From the NCBI RefSeq assembly GCF_014196845.1, contig NZ_JACIEM010000001.1, positions 186,001 through 250,000 on the forward strand: a DNA stretch of 64,000 nt, in the 5' to 3' direction. Origin of the DNA: Aurantimonas endophytica (GTDB taxonomy: Bacteria > Pseudomonadota > Alphaproteobacteria > Rhizobiales > Rhizobiaceae). This document shows positions 47,803 to 56,801 of the stretch, one piece after another. How positions within the stretch are numbered: the first letter of the stretch is position 1; the number at the start of each line of letters is the position of its first letter. A program made the position numbers and the translations under genes. Under the pieces are notes generated by a model. That model was not told where the DNA came from, did no database searches, and saw only the letters and a list, made by a program, of their open reading frames with translations.

Positions 47803-48050
47803 TGCATTCGGCGGTAGCGCCGAACCGGGCGCGTCGTCAGGCCAGGGACCCGACTCGTGTTCCCGATCATGACCGTCAGTCGTTTACAATATTGTCGCGC
47901 AAAGGGCGGACACGTGTCGGTGAGGCCACGGTTTGTGGCAAAATAGCCTCAGGCATCGGCTTCGCCGTCGGCCATTGCAGAAGCGCATCGAGGGACGGAC
48001 ACGGCGATTGCCCGAGTCGATGATGAGCAGGGTGCGCATACCGGCAGCCA

Positions 48051-48671
48051 TCACCACGGCGTGAGGGAGGTCAGCCCGCCCGCGACGGCGCGATAGCCCG
48101 CTTGTCCCACGGCGGCGACGCGGGATGAAACCGCTTCGATGACGCCGGTTTCCTCCCTCGGAACCGCAGCGCTCTGCGCGGCGTCATCGACATATCGTGC
48201 GAGTTGAAGGGCGGCGGCCGGCGCGGGGGGCGTCGCCTGCGCCATCCTGCGGTTTGCCGCGAGCAACGGATCGCGCGACTCACAGCGCGGCATGCATGCG
48301 TCGAACAGGACGACATCGTTTGGCGCGGCGCCGACGGCCACTCGTGCAGGCCCGGCACCCTTGGGGCCGACCGCCGTGGCCGCCGGCGCCTTCGGCGGCG
48401 AGGTCAGGCGTTCTGCCTTGCCGCTTGCCATCGCTGCCTGCGGCTCGTCATGCCTGATCGCCGGTGTTCTTGCGGCGCCCGGCTTCATCGCGGCGACTGG
48501 AGCCTCCGGCACGTACATCTCGCCGCCCAGCGGCCACGGCAGGACGAGGGACGATGGATCGACCTGCACGGCAAGGTTCAGTCCCGCCATCACGGTTCCC
48601 GATATCAGCGTCTGGATCGCCAGCCGGCGACCGAGATCCTTCATTGTGCTGAGCGTCAAGCGTCCCATCAC
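48051..48671 (-). CDS. Hypothetical protein, membrane-anchored and Ala/Pro-rich
   Basis: A 206-residue protein of unknown function. After the start (MMGRLTLSTMKDLGRRLAIQ) a weak hydrophobic segment (TLISGTVMAGLNLAV) may anchor it. Residues 60-120 are low-complexity, rich in Ala, Pro, Gly and Lys. A short cysteine pair (DACMPRCESRD) lies at about residue 145. The amino-acid use is consistent with the neighbouring genes, and no other frame is better. No family recognised. Confidence 0.55.
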   Translation of the reverse strand: MMGRLTLSTMKDLGRRLAIQTLISGTVMAGLNLAVQVDPSSLVLPWPLGGEMYVPEAPVAAMKPGAARTPAIRHDEPQAAMASGKAERLTSPPKAPAATAVGPKGAGPARVAVGAAPNDVVLFDACMPRCESRDPLLAANRRMAQATPPAPAAALQLARYVDDAAQSAAVPREETGVIEAVSSRVAAVGQAGYRAVAGGLTSLTPW

Positions 48672-48831
48672 GAGTTACTCCCGTCGATTCGATGGAGGGG
48701 ACGCTACGATCGCGGTGGGGTCGATTTCTGGCCTTCACATTAAGATATGTAACGGAAGGTTCTCTTTCCCGGCGCTCAGGGATGAGTGCCGAGCCATTAT
48801 CGCGGGCGGTCTTCGGCTGTCTCGCCGAGGC

Positions 48832-49329
48832 TTATCGATGCAACGCCTTCTCGAGCTCCGCCTTGGTCATCTTTGAGCGCCCCGCGATGTCGCGCCGCCT
48901 GGCCTCGGCATAGAGATCGGCCTTGCTCGCACCCCCGCCGCGATCCTGTGCGGTCTTCTCCGCGATGTCCTTCGGCTGGGAGGAGAACTGGCGACCCTTC
49001 TTCGTGTCGCGCTTCTTCTTCTCGCTGGTGCGCTTGTATTCCGCGTCGCTCAGATGCGCGCGGGCCTTTTTCGGCAGATAGCGCTCGCCGCTCTTGGCGC
49101 TCTCGGCGCCGGACTTCGTGCCCCAGTCCTCGTCGGTCCATTGCTGCAGGCTGTTGTCGCCATCCTTCTCGCCGACATAGCCGCCGCCGGCCGCCTGGTA
49201 TTCATGCGTCGCCAACTGCGCCTTGCGCGCCGACCACTGCCCGGGCTTGCCGCCCTTGGACCCCTTCGTGACCTTCGCCTTCACCTTCTCCCAGAGCTTC
49301 GGATCGCTCTTCTCCGCCGTCTCCGTCAT
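48832..49329 (-). CDS. DUF5872-like basic protein with SAP/Rho-N-like tail
   Basis: A 165-residue, Lys-rich cytoplasmic protein. The first 100 residues resemble DUF5872 (KLWEKVKAKVTKGSKGGKPG, QWSARKAQLA, TDEDWGTKSG, GERYLPKKAR). The C-terminal 35 residues (SKADLYAEARRRDIAGRSKM, TKAELEKAL) match the Rho-N/SAP-type helix-turn-helix found in small nucleic-acid-binding proteins. A role in binding DNA or RNA is inferred; some related proteins are linked to general stress. It has a ribosome site (GGGAGGAAAACCG). Confidence 0.8.
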   Translation of the reverse strand: MTETAEKSDPKLWEKVKAKVTKGSKGGKPGQWSARKAQLATHEYQAAGGGYVGEKDGDNSLQQWTDEDWGTKSGAESAKSGERYLPKKARAHLSDAEYKRTSEKKKRDTKKGRQFSSQPKDIAEKTAQDRGGGASKADLYAEARRRDIAGRSKMTKAELEKALHR

Positions 49330-49493
49330 CGGTTTTCCTCCCGAGTCAAAGGTTTGGCTCAGAACGTCGGGCGGATGGGATGGATGCGCGGCAGCTCCCG
49401 CGACATTTTGGCGGCGAGGCTAGGCGCCGATATTCAGGAAACCGGATCTCGGTCGCTACGAGCGGTCACGACAGGAAGCGAATGCGTGCAGCC

Positions 49494-49698
49494 TCACACA
49501 TCAACATAGGCGGCACGGCTGATGGGCTCAGGGATAGGGAGCCAGTCCGCGATCAGTCCCTCCAGATGAAACCGGATCGCCGCCGCAATCTCGCGTTCGG
49601 CATCGTCGGACGTCGCACCCGCCGCGACGCAGCCGGCAGATCGGGGACATAGGCCGAATAGTTCCGCCGGCCTTCTCGATCACCACCGCGTAGCGCAT
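49494..49698 (-). pseudogene. HicB-like antitoxin gene with two frameshifts
   Basis: Reading from the ATG at 49698 gives MRYAVVIEKAGG, then the frame is lost. Shifting by one base at GGCGGAAC gives NYSAYVPDLPG, and another one-base shift at CCGGCTGC gives CVAAGATSDDAEREIAAAI followed by RFHLEGLIADWLPIPEP and a TGA at 49494. Put together this is a typical 68-residue HicB-family antitoxin fold (partial RNase H). Both lesions are single missing bases in short G runs. No HicA gene is beside it. It is either an orphan in decay or an assembly error. Confidence 0.75.
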
Positions 49699-49768
49699 TG
49701 AGCGGGTCTCTCAGCCCAGAACATCACCGACAGCGTCGAATTCCGTTAGTCGGACCAGTTGGGTCGGA

Positions 49769-49954
49769 TTAGTTGCCGTGTGGCTTCTCGCGTCGAACGC
49801 CCTTGAAAGGTGTCCCGTCTTTCTTGCCGTCCATGAACTGGCCTGTGCCGGTGTCGCGCTTAGTCCAAGTGTCGGTCTTCGGGTTATGGACTTGTGACCG
49901 ACCTCTGACGGCGCCCTTGCGGTGACCGTCGCCGGTTGGAGGATTGGTGGCCAT
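49769..49954 (-). CDS. Small basic hypothetical protein
   Basis: A 61-residue, hydrophilic protein (MATNPPTGDGHRKGAVRGRS start) with many Lys, Arg and Gly and the segment TWTKRDTGTGQFMDGKKDGT. An excellent ribosome site (GAAGGAGACTCG) supports translation from 49954. Similar small proteins with the TWTKRDxxTGQFMD pattern are common near mobile or accessory regions of rhizobia, without known role. It lies 30 bases downstream of a strong hairpin. Confidence 0.65.
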   Translation of the reverse strand: MATNPPTGDGHRKGAVRGRSQVHNPKTDTWTKRDTGTGQFMDGKKDGTPFKGVRREKPHGN

Positions 49955-49983
49955 TCGAGTCTCCTTCGTTGGTGTTTTTTGAT

Positions 49984-50013
49984 CTCCCACCCGCCGGTTT
50001 CGGCGGGTGGGAG
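49984..50013. repeat. Perfect 13-bp inverted repeat
   Basis: Arms CTCCCACCCGCCG and CGGCGGGTGGGAG separated by GTTT. On the plus strand it is preceded, not followed, by a run of T, so it is not a normal terminator in that direction. It lies between the end of the transposition operon and the small basic gene at 49769-49954, and could insulate the two. Confidence 0.6.
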
Positions 50014-50177
50014 GCTTCAGCTGACCTCAACTCTCAGCGGCATTTTGGTTTGCCTCAGTTCATCCCGTAAGTGACTGTTTTCACTATGCCGTAGCCTCAG
50101 TAGCGCATTCAGATTGGACGGGATGGCACAATATCTGTGCCGCAGTTGGACGGTCCAAACTGTTCAACTAGGGCAAC

Positions 50178-50203
50178 AAAAAACCCCGCTCGAAGGCGGG
50201 GTT
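50178..50203 (-). terminator. Rho-independent terminator of the transposition operon
   Basis: On the minus strand: stem AACCCCGC / GCGGGGTT (50203-50196 with 50189-50182) with a six-base loop, then a run of six T. It begins 31 bases after the stop of the TniQ gene and closes the tnsA-tniA-tniB-tniQ operon. Confidence 0.85.
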
Positions 50204-50233
50204 CAGGCGGGTGTGATCTGAAGTCGGAGAAGC

Positions 50234-52066
50234 CTAAGTCGGCGGATTGCCGATGTCGGCGCGGCGATAAAAGCTAGCCGGCACGCAGGCGAAAGCCGGG
50301 TCCGGCTCGACGCCGCGGCCGACCAGTTCCGCCTTCAGCTTCCGGAAATGGACCTCGCGCTGCTTCGCCAAGGAATAGAGCGACACGAAGGACTTGTCGA
50401 AGGCCAGGAGATCGGACTCCAGCACGACGCGTTGCGGACACCGATTCACTGGATTGACGGCGACGGTGCAGGTGAGGAGGCATTGGTCTATGAGCGCCCT
50501 CACGACCTTGGTCGACCAACTCATCCGCTTCTCGACAGTCCTAAGCGACAGCCCGCCGTGGTTCTTCCTCCGCACCAGTGCTTTAACCTCATCGGGGTCG
50601 ACAAGGACGGATAGGTAGCCCCGGCTTTCGCCGTTGATCCCGACGTTCGCCAACCGGCTGTCGAGCAGCAGGCCCACGACCTCCATGGAGGAACAGCTCG
50701 CCCGCTTGGCCGCAGTCGGAATCGGCAAGCCGCCGGAGAGCTCTAGCCTGGCGGACGCCGTGAGCCTTGCAATAAAGTCGTCGAGGTCGGCGCGTCGGAT
50801 TGCGTGCTCCCTCAGGACGTCGGTGCCGCCGGTGACGACTGGATGGATGTAGCCAGCGTCGAACAGTAGGCGCTCGTGGGGGCTCGGCGCGTTCAGATAC
50901 TGTCCGGCACGGATCAGCGACAGCGTGTCAGACAGGGTGGCGAGGCGTGCAGAGACTGCCTCGACAGGAAACAGGACGCGCTCGTCTGACCGACCGGCAT
51001 CTTCTGGTCTGATCATCCCGTCGGCGGCCAGAAGCTTGCGCAGGCGCTTTGGATGCATGCCGTATTCGATCGACGCCGAGTTCAGGGAATGGATCCGCCG
51101 AACCGTCACCTCGCGGCCAAATATGGTCTCGCCGGGGCCGATCGGCATCGTCTCAACGACGTGGCGCTCGACGATGTCGCGGACCTGGTCGTAGACGGGA
51201 TCCACGTTCTCGTGCGCCAGCCACCCGTAGAAGCGCCCGAACATTGCCTTCGGTCCCCAATCGCCCTTTCCGTCGAAGAACGTTTCCTGTAGCGCCGTGA
51301 GCGCCGTGCGGATGCCGTCCTCGCCAGCAGAAGCCGAGGCGAACCCACGGGCACCAGCTTCATGCAGGTCGCGCTCGCCGAGGTCCTCGATCCGTACCTT
51401 GGGCCCGAACGTCATGACGGCGCCGAGGTTCTCCGACAGCCGCATTACGGCGTAGAGGGGAAGCGCGCTAAGGAAGCCTGTGCCCGAACGACCGGCCCAC
51501 AACCGGTCATGCACGTGGGTCTCGAAGGAGGACGGCGTCCGCCGTTCACTCGCGGCATCGATGCCGACGAGGTCGTCGGCCCGTGAGAAGGCGAGGGCGG
51601 CGAAGTCGTGCAGCAACGTCGAATCGTCGGGGTGTGCGATCTCGACCAGTTCCTGCACGTGGATCCGGCACGTGCGGAGGACCGGCACCTGCCAGATGGC
51701 ACGGCCCCATGCCCTGACCTCCGGCTCGAGAGACTCGTCCTCGAGGTCGGCGAGAAGGCAAGACGGGCAGGCGAAGACCCGCCTTCGCCGCAGCGTGCGC
51801 GACCCAAGATGCTCGCCCCTGAGGGACGTGCGGTCGTCGTCGGTCACAGCAGCCCAGCTCCCGAGGGCCGACGGCGAGCAGTCGCCCATCCTGGCGAGGC
51901 TAGCGAGGGCGGCCGGTCGGCCGGCAACGACGCCCGCGAAGTCGAGGCGAACGTCCAAAGCGAAGTCCCGGACGCGGTCGCGGCCGTTGGCCTGCGCGAG
52001 CCGCGAGCCGAAGCTTACTGGGGTCTCGCCGTCGTGCAGCGGAACAGTGATGCTGAGAGCGGCCAT
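50234..52066 (-). CDS. tniQ: TniQ family transposition protein
   Basis: A 610-residue TniQ/TnsD-family protein. The N-terminal TniQ domain (about 1-170) has the zinc-binding pattern CPSCLLADLED ... LRTCRIHVQELVEIAHP with the expected Cys/His ligands. The rest contains several predicted helix-turn-helix-like segments (for example GMHPKRLRKLLAADGMI and SWSTKVVRALIDQCLL). TniQ proteins choose the target site and contact the AAA+ regulator. At 610 residues it is longer than the short TniQ of CRISPR-linked elements and closer to sequence-specific TnsD-like types. It is the last gene of the operon, two bases after tniB. Confidence 0.9.
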   Translation of the reverse strand: MAALSITVPLHDGETPVSFGSRLAQANGRDRVRDFALDVRLDFAGVVAGRPAALASLARMGDCSPSALGSWAAVTDDDRTSLRGEHLGSRTLRRRRVFACPSCLLADLEDESLEPEVRAWGRAIWQVPVLRTCRIHVQELVEIAHPDDSTLLHDFAALAFSRADDLVGIDAASERRTPSSFETHVHDRLWAGRSGTGFLSALPLYAVMRLSENLGAVMTFGPKVRIEDLGERDLHEAGARGFASASAGEDGIRTALTALQETFFDGKGDWGPKAMFGRFYGWLAHENVDPVYDQVRDIVERHVVETMPIGPGETIFGREVTVRRIHSLNSASIEYGMHPKRLRKLLAADGMIRPEDAGRSDERVLFPVEAVSARLATLSDTLSLIRAGQYLNAPSPHERLLFDAGYIHPVVTGGTDVLREHAIRRADLDDFIARLTASARLELSGGLPIPTAAKRASCSSMEVVGLLLDSRLANVGINGESRGYLSVLVDPDEVKALVRRKNHGGLSLRTVEKRMSWSTKVVRALIDQCLLTCTVAVNPVNRCPQRVVLESDLLAFDKSFVSLYSLAKQREVHFRKLKAELVGRGVEPDPAFACVPASFYRRADIGNPPT

Positions 52067-52068
52067 GG

Positions 52069-53196
52069 TCAGTTCTCCTTCTTCTTGCGACGACGACGGC
52101 CGCGGAGCGCGGCGGCCCGTTCGGCGAGAGCCTGCATCACCTGCACCCGGGCCAGTTCCTGATCACGCAAGAGCGCGTTCAGCGGGTGGATCTCGTGCCA
52201 GGTCCGAGACGACATGACGTTCTGCTCGGGCTTGCAGCCGGAAAAGAGCTCGTACGAGCGGACGAAGTGCCCGTGGTCCACCTGCGTGGCCTCAATGTTG
52301 TCGACCAAAGCTTGCTCGACGGCGCCGCGCACGATCTGGGTGAGGGCACCGAATTGGCGGTTTGCCCCGTGGCAGAGACGTCCGAGGTAGGTGTCAGTCA
52401 CAGTGAAGCCGAACGTCATCTCCGCATGGCTCTCGACGATGGTCTTCACAATCCAGGCCACAAGTTCGTTGTCCCGCGGAAGCGAGAGGTTCTCGAGGTG
52501 GACCTTGTGGGTGCGGCGCGAGATCTGGCCGTAGATCGTCATAAAGTCCGCGAGCTCGGGCATCCCGGTCAGGATAAAGCTGACCGGCCAGTCGGCCTGC
52601 TCCATGACCATCTTGAGCGCATCGGCGAGTTCCTCCATGGCATCGGGGTCGCCCATGTTCAGCATGTGCTGCGCTTCGTCGATGTGGATGAAGCGAACCT
52701 GGCGGACCTTCAACTGACGGCGCACCATCCGCCACGCTGCCGGCGCCTTCAGCTCCCGCTCCAGAGGATACTCAAGCTGTTCCAGCAGCACGTAAGCGAT
52801 TTCGAGCAGGTCGGACGGACGCGGAGCCTTGATGGCCACGAGCGGCTTGGTGACGGTCATACCTGTCGTCCGCGGCTGGAATTCCTTCCGTTCCGCGATC
52901 AGGCGGGCGATGAGGCGGGACTTGCCCGCCCCCGTGTCTCCGATGAGAGCAAGTCCTCGCCGCTCGATCTGGTATCCGTCGACGGAAACGGACGCGTTCC
53001 CGACGAGCAGATCCACCTCGCTGTTGATCTCCTTGTCGCGCTTGGTCGCGAGGTATCGCGAGTTGATGCTCGCCATGCGCTTCGCACGGCGCAATGCGAT
53101 ATCGCTCATCCGCTCCGCAAGGTCTGCGTCGACGATCTCGATGTCGCCAGGGAAGAAGTCAGTCTTGTCGTCCATGGTGTGGATGCCTTCGATCAT
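52069..53196 (-). CDS. tniB: TniB/TnsC-like AAA+ transposition regulator
   Basis: A 375-residue AAA+ ATPase. Walker A is GDTGAGKSRL (about residue 87-96), Walker B VRFIHIDEAQHML (about 170-182), and sensor-1 region FILTGMPELADF follows. The ATG at 53196 overlaps the stop of tniA (ATGA); an ATG seven codons later is also possible. TniB forms ATP-dependent filaments on DNA that link TniQ-marked targets to the transposase. The Arg/Lys-rich C-terminus (RGRRRRKKKEN) probably contacts DNA or TniQ. Confidence 0.92.
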   Translation of the reverse strand: MIEGIHTMDDKTDFFPGDIEIVDADLAERMSDIALRRAKRMASINSRYLATKRDKEINSEVDLLVGNASVSVDGYQIERRGLALIGDTGAGKSRLIARLIAERKEFQPRTTGMTVTKPLVAIKAPRPSDLLEIAYVLLEQLEYPLERELKAPAAWRMVRRQLKVRQVRFIHIDEAQHMLNMGDPDAMEELADALKMVMEQADWPVSFILTGMPELADFMTIYGQISRRTHKVHLENLSLPRDNELVAWIVKTIVESHAEMTFGFTVTDTYLGRLCHGANRQFGALTQIVRGAVEQALVDNIEATQVDHGHFVRSYELFSGCKPEQNVMSSRTWHEIHPLNALLRDQELARVQVMQALAERAAALRGRRRRKKKEN

Positions 53197-55400
53197 TTGG
53201 AGGACCAGTCGTCTGCGGAACCGAAGCCGCGGCCTTCTTCGTTGCTGAAGTCGTCGTCACTCGCCGCGTGCGTGTCTGAGCCGAGAGCGAGCATCGTCTC
53301 GGCCTGGCGCGCGAGTTCCTCGGGAAGCTGGAGGTCATCGCCGTAGGCACCGTCGTCGGCGAAGGCGAACGACTGGAAGAGCACCTTCTCCCAGTGGTCG
53401 AACGTCTGCGAAGTGACGATCGGATTGGCGATTTCCGCCCGCTCGACCGCAGCGGCGGCACCCCCGCTCAGCGTCCGCACGGCGCCGAGCACGTAGTGGC
53501 GCGACAGCGCCGCCAGATGCTCGTTGCGCTCGCGGAGGTCACGCACCGTCTCCGCCCACTGCCAGATGCTGACGTTCTGGAGACCGTCGAACCGGGCGTT
53601 GCAAACGATCCAACCTCCCTTCTCGTTCCGCACCGAGATGCTCGACAAATCCCAGCGGTCGACGCGGATTTCGATCGGTCTCTGGCCCATCTGGCGGCGT
53701 AGGATCTGAAGCGCCGGCGACTGGAACCGGATGCCCAAGAAGCGGATGCCTTCCTCGCCGATGCGGCGCTCGCACGTGATGCCCATGACGTGGCGCATCA
53801 CGTCGCGATCCGGAGGAAGGGGGAGGCCATAGACGCCGCTCAGGCGGCGCATGCAGTCATACGGTGTCTCGCCGTTCAGGCCCTCGTGCGGGTGGTGGTG
53901 GTAGAGGTCGAGGACGCCCGTCAGGAAGAATCGGTTGAGCTCTTCCACGTTTAACGAGGCATCCGCCTGGGCATCGTACTTCCCCTTTTCGACGATGTTT
54001 GAGAAGGTCTGCCCGGTGAAGAAGGCCGCAATCTTTGTCTTCAACGTGCCAAACAAGCGCTCGATTCGCGCCCGCATCTCCGCCAGCCCCGCAGGGGGGT
54101 GGATGGGGAAGATGTTGAGCTGGACCAGGCGGTAGATGATTTCTTCCGAGGTGAGGTTCATGCCGTTGTCCATCGCGATGCCGCGAGGCTTGGCGTGGAG
54201 GTAGGTGCGGCTCGCCCCGACATGGTCGGAGATGCGCGACTTGTCGGTCATCGCGAGCTCGATGGTCGACAGAGCGCTCTCGATGCACGGAGCCCCCTCG
54301 AGGAACCGCATGGCGACGATCATGCGAGTGCGTGCGTCGATCGCCACTGACAGCCAGAGGCGCTTGCGCTCGACCAGCGCACGGGTCTCCTCGTCGAGGA
54401 GGGCCCATACGCCCGCGTCGACCATGATCTTCATCAGGCTGACCATCCACTCGTCCACCTCTAGGCGCTCGAACGGCTTCTCGACATCGAGGCCCGTGGT
54501 GACGATGCCCCAGCGACGGAGTGCCACTTCGGGACCGAGACGACCGAGATCCACGAAGAAAGGATCGAGGGCGTCGATCATCATCTCGAACGCGCGCCGC
54601 TTCAGGCGGCGGAGCGGCTCGAAGCCTCGCTCGGCACGCTTACCGTCCTCATCGTTGAGCGCGATCTCGAGCAATTCGAACTGCTTGGCCTTTGTCGGCC
54701 GGGTCCTGCTGGCGTACTCGGTCGCAAACTTGGCATGCAACGTGTACGACTCCGAGCAGAGCGCCGTGCGCATCTTCCCGGGTCCGTTGTACTGGTTGAT
54801 CAGGCAGTCAAGCGTATAGCCGCCCTTCTCGTAACGCCTCACCCAGCGGCGAAGCTGCGTTGCGCTCGGTGGACTGGTCCCTTCTGTCGGAGTGCCGCCA
54901 CGCGCCTTCTTCAAGTTGTTGGCCTCGCGGTAGCGCTTGTCGGCAGCTTCCGCGTCGGCCTTGAACTTCTCTTCGATCAGCTTGATGGCAAGTCCCATCT
55001 TGGCGTCGGAACGGCGGATGCTTCGGTTCTTGTGCGCCAAGGCAAGGTAGGCGTCGCACCAAGCCTTCTTTTTGATGACCACCTTCGCCTGCGGCTTGGT
55101 GAGGTCGCCAAACCTCTTGCGCTTGCCGCCGGCGAGGCGGAGGGCCGCTTTGACCTCCGCGAAGAAGCCCTCATTGATGCGGATCGCGTCCGTCTGGATG
55201 AGGTGGTCGAGGTGCTCGTGCGTCAGCGTCTCGCAAAACAGCAGGTCGTCCACCCGGGTGATCTTGTGACCGCCGGGGAGGCGCTCGCCGTAGACGTACT
55301 CGACGCTCCCGGCACCGTTGGCGCTGCCGATGACCAACCTGCTGCGGGGGGCGATGTCGTAGATCGGCACGGCCTCTTGGATTTTGGTGATCGCATTCAT
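53193..55400 (-). CDS. tniA: TniA/TnsB-like DDE transposase (Mu C-terminal domain)
   Basis: A 735-residue DDE transposase. N-terminal helix-turn-helix domains (about 60-240; SATQLRRWVRRYEKGGYTLD) bind transposon ends. The RNase H-fold core has acidic residues in RLEVDEW and AIDARTRMIV, GIAMDNGMNL and the glutamate in ARIERLFGTLKTK. The Mu-transposase C-terminal beta-barrel follows (about 540-620), and the tail should contact TniB. It breaks and joins the 3' ends of the element. A good ribosome site (AAGGAGAACGACC) precedes the ATG, and the gene overlaps tniB by four bases. Confidence 0.93.
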   Translation of the reverse strand: MNAITKIQEAVPIYDIAPRSRLVIGSANGAGSVEYVYGERLPGGHKITRVDDLLFCETLTHEHLDHLIQTDAIRINEGFFAEVKAALRLAGGKRKRFGDLTKPQAKVVIKKKAWCDAYLALAHKNRSIRRSDAKMGLAIKLIEEKFKADAEAADKRYREANNLKKARGGTPTEGTSPPSATQLRRWVRRYEKGGYTLDCLINQYNGPGKMRTALCSESYTLHAKFATEYASRTRPTKAKQFELLEIALNDEDGKRAERGFEPLRRLKRRAFEMMIDALDPFFVDLGRLGPEVALRRWGIVTTGLDVEKPFERLEVDEWMVSLMKIMVDAGVWALLDEETRALVERKRLWLSVAIDARTRMIVAMRFLEGAPCIESALSTIELAMTDKSRISDHVGASRTYLHAKPRGIAMDNGMNLTSEEIIYRLVQLNIFPIHPPAGLAEMRARIERLFGTLKTKIAAFFTGQTFSNIVEKGKYDAQADASLNVEELNRFFLTGVLDLYHHHPHEGLNGETPYDCMRRLSGVYGLPLPPDRDVMRHVMGITCERRIGEEGIRFLGIRFQSPALQILRRQMGQRPIEIRVDRWDLSSISVRNEKGGWIVCNARFDGLQNVSIWQWAETVRDLRERNEHLAALSRHYVLGAVRTLSGGAAAAVERAEIANPIVTSQTFDHWEKVLFQSFAFADDGAYGDDLQLPEELARQAETMLALGSDTHAASDDDFSNEEGRGFGSADDWSSK

Positions 55401-55416
55401 GGTCGTTCTCCTTGGT

Positions 55417-56268
55417 TCAGTTAAGCGCGGTGGGAGTGAGGGCAGGGCGCAAAAGCGTGGCGGCTGTCAGCCGCTCGCGCTGGACGAAGTCGAGGATCCC
55501 GTCGTCGACGAGACACAGGATGGCCGTGCGGCCACGGGGTCCGAGGCGCAGTGCTTCGACGAGGTCATGGAACATCACGCCGCAGCGGATCCGTTTCACG
55601 AACTCTCCGGCGACGGCGACGTCGGACGCGTTGCGGTGCTCCCGCGAGTCCAGGATCTCGTTGGCGTTGTGCAGCCGAGCCTTCGTGATGAAGCGCTCGG
55701 TGACGATGACTGCGGCGTCGGCGAACCCGGCGAGGCTCTGTTCGCGGATGCAACGGATCGCCATATCGAGCTTCTCGTCGACCTTTGCCTCCGGACGCAC
55801 GGCATAGGCGATGACAGAACCGTCCGGCTCCTCGACCAGGAAGTCGAAGGTGTGCGAACCGTCGGAGCCGTCCGGACGGACAAAGTGGCGAGCGGGCGGC
55901 TGGTCGAAGATGCGGCCGAAACGGTTCTCCTCTCGCTTGATCCGCAGGAACGCGAATTCGATCATCGACTCCGTGACCTTCTCGCGGTTCTCGATCAGGT
56001 CGTTCATGCGAAGCCTGAAGGAGCGCTTCGTGCGGCGCACGGGGATCCGCGACGCGGAGGTCGGCTCACAGCCGAACCAGACCAGCTCGTCGCGACGTTG
56101 CCGTCCAAGAAGGAGGTGGTCGACCACTTCTCCCTCGACCGTCTCGAAACGGCCTGTCGTGGTTCGATCGGGCGCGAGGTAGATCGGGCCGTCCGGCAAC
56201 GGCTTGTCGTACGAGCTGATGCCGAGGCGCCGCTCGCGGAGATGCTGGATGACGTGCCTCTCGCTCAA
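55417..56268 (-). CDS. tnsA: TnsA-like endonuclease with shared N-terminal module
   Basis: A 283-residue protein starting at a TTG (SERHVIQHLRERRLGISSYD after the start). Residues about 100-200 resemble TnsA/PD-(D/E)xK nucleases: a glutamate in ESMIEFAFL, aspartate in TFDFLVEEPDG and lysine in VRPEAKV. TnsA cuts the 5' ends of Tn7-like elements, giving cut-and-paste movement. The first 90 residues are not part of classical TnsA: they align without gaps (59 of 90 identical by my count) with the N-terminus of the M41-like peptidase at 57710-58918. It lies 16 bases upstream of tniA and is the first gene of the operon proper. Confidence 0.8.
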   Translation of the reverse strand: MSERHVIQHLRERRLGISSYDKPLPDGPIYLAPDRTTTGRFETVEGEVVDHLLLGRQRRDELVWFGCEPTSASRIPVRRTKRSFRLRMNDLIENREKVTESMIEFAFLRIKREENRFGRIFDQPPARHFVRPDGSDGSHTFDFLVEEPDGSVIAYAVRPEAKVDEKLDMAIRCIREQSLAGFADAAVIVTERFITKARLHNANEILDSREHRNASDVAVAGEFVKRIRCGVMFHDLVEALRLGPRGRTAILCLVDDGILDFVQRERLTAATLLRPALTPTALN

Positions 56269-56349
56269 TGCCGTGCTCCCCGGTTCGCAGTGTCGCGGTG
56301 GAGCAGGGAAGGCAGAGGTCCTCGCCGTCCCGCGGAAGTGACGTTTCCG

Positions 56350-56801
56350 TTAGCTGCATGGCTCGACCTCGCGATCGGACACAGCCGTCGGCAACTCGCG
56401 GCAGAGCCAGCGGCCGTTGATGAGGGTCGGGAAGTCGTCGTCATCCACGGGAAGCAACAGCGACGACGGGTGCTGGCCGTGACCACTTCTCTGTTCGTCG
56501 CGTCGTCGACAAAGGCGCTACGGGACGAGGCCTTCGACCGGAGCGGTGGACGGATGGTGGCGCGGGAGGTCAGCGGCGGTGTCACAATTGACGAGCGCCG
56601 GATGTGGTCGTGCGTGCCTACAGGCACGACCTCCATGTGGGAGGCGGCCGGGAGCTGGTGACGGAAAAACCTCTCATCGAGAAAGTCCGGGAAGTCGTCC
56701 TCGTCGCTGGGCAGGAGGATCACCCTCTCCAGGTCGGCGAACGGAGAGCGGCTTGGGAATAGCACCCGCACCCAGGTGGTCTGCTCATAGTGGCGAATCA
56801 T
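56350..56801 (-). pseudogene. Acidic tandem-repeat protein gene with one frameshift
   Basis: From the ATG at 56801 (ribosome site GAGGAGACTTGTC) the frame encodes MIRHYEQTTWVRVLFPSRSP then ERVILLPSDEDDFPDFLDE and RFFRHQLPAASHMEVVPVG. About 60 codons on, a one-base shift near AGCACCCGTCG restores a second, similar unit: SSLLLPVDDDDFPTLINGRW, LCRELPTAVSDREVEPCS, stop at 56350. The two units share LLPxDxDDFP and a spaced LPxAxxxxEV.P pattern, so this is a two-repeat protein of about 150 residues. It precedes the tnsA-like gene by 81 bases. Function unknown. Confidence 0.6.

Noticed and set aside
56066-56359. A 97-codon minus-strand frame starting MQLTETSLPRDG
   Set aside because: Only its first 30 codons precede the tnsA-like start; the rest is out of frame with the conserved module of that gene. 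It may be a very short leader, but support is too weak.
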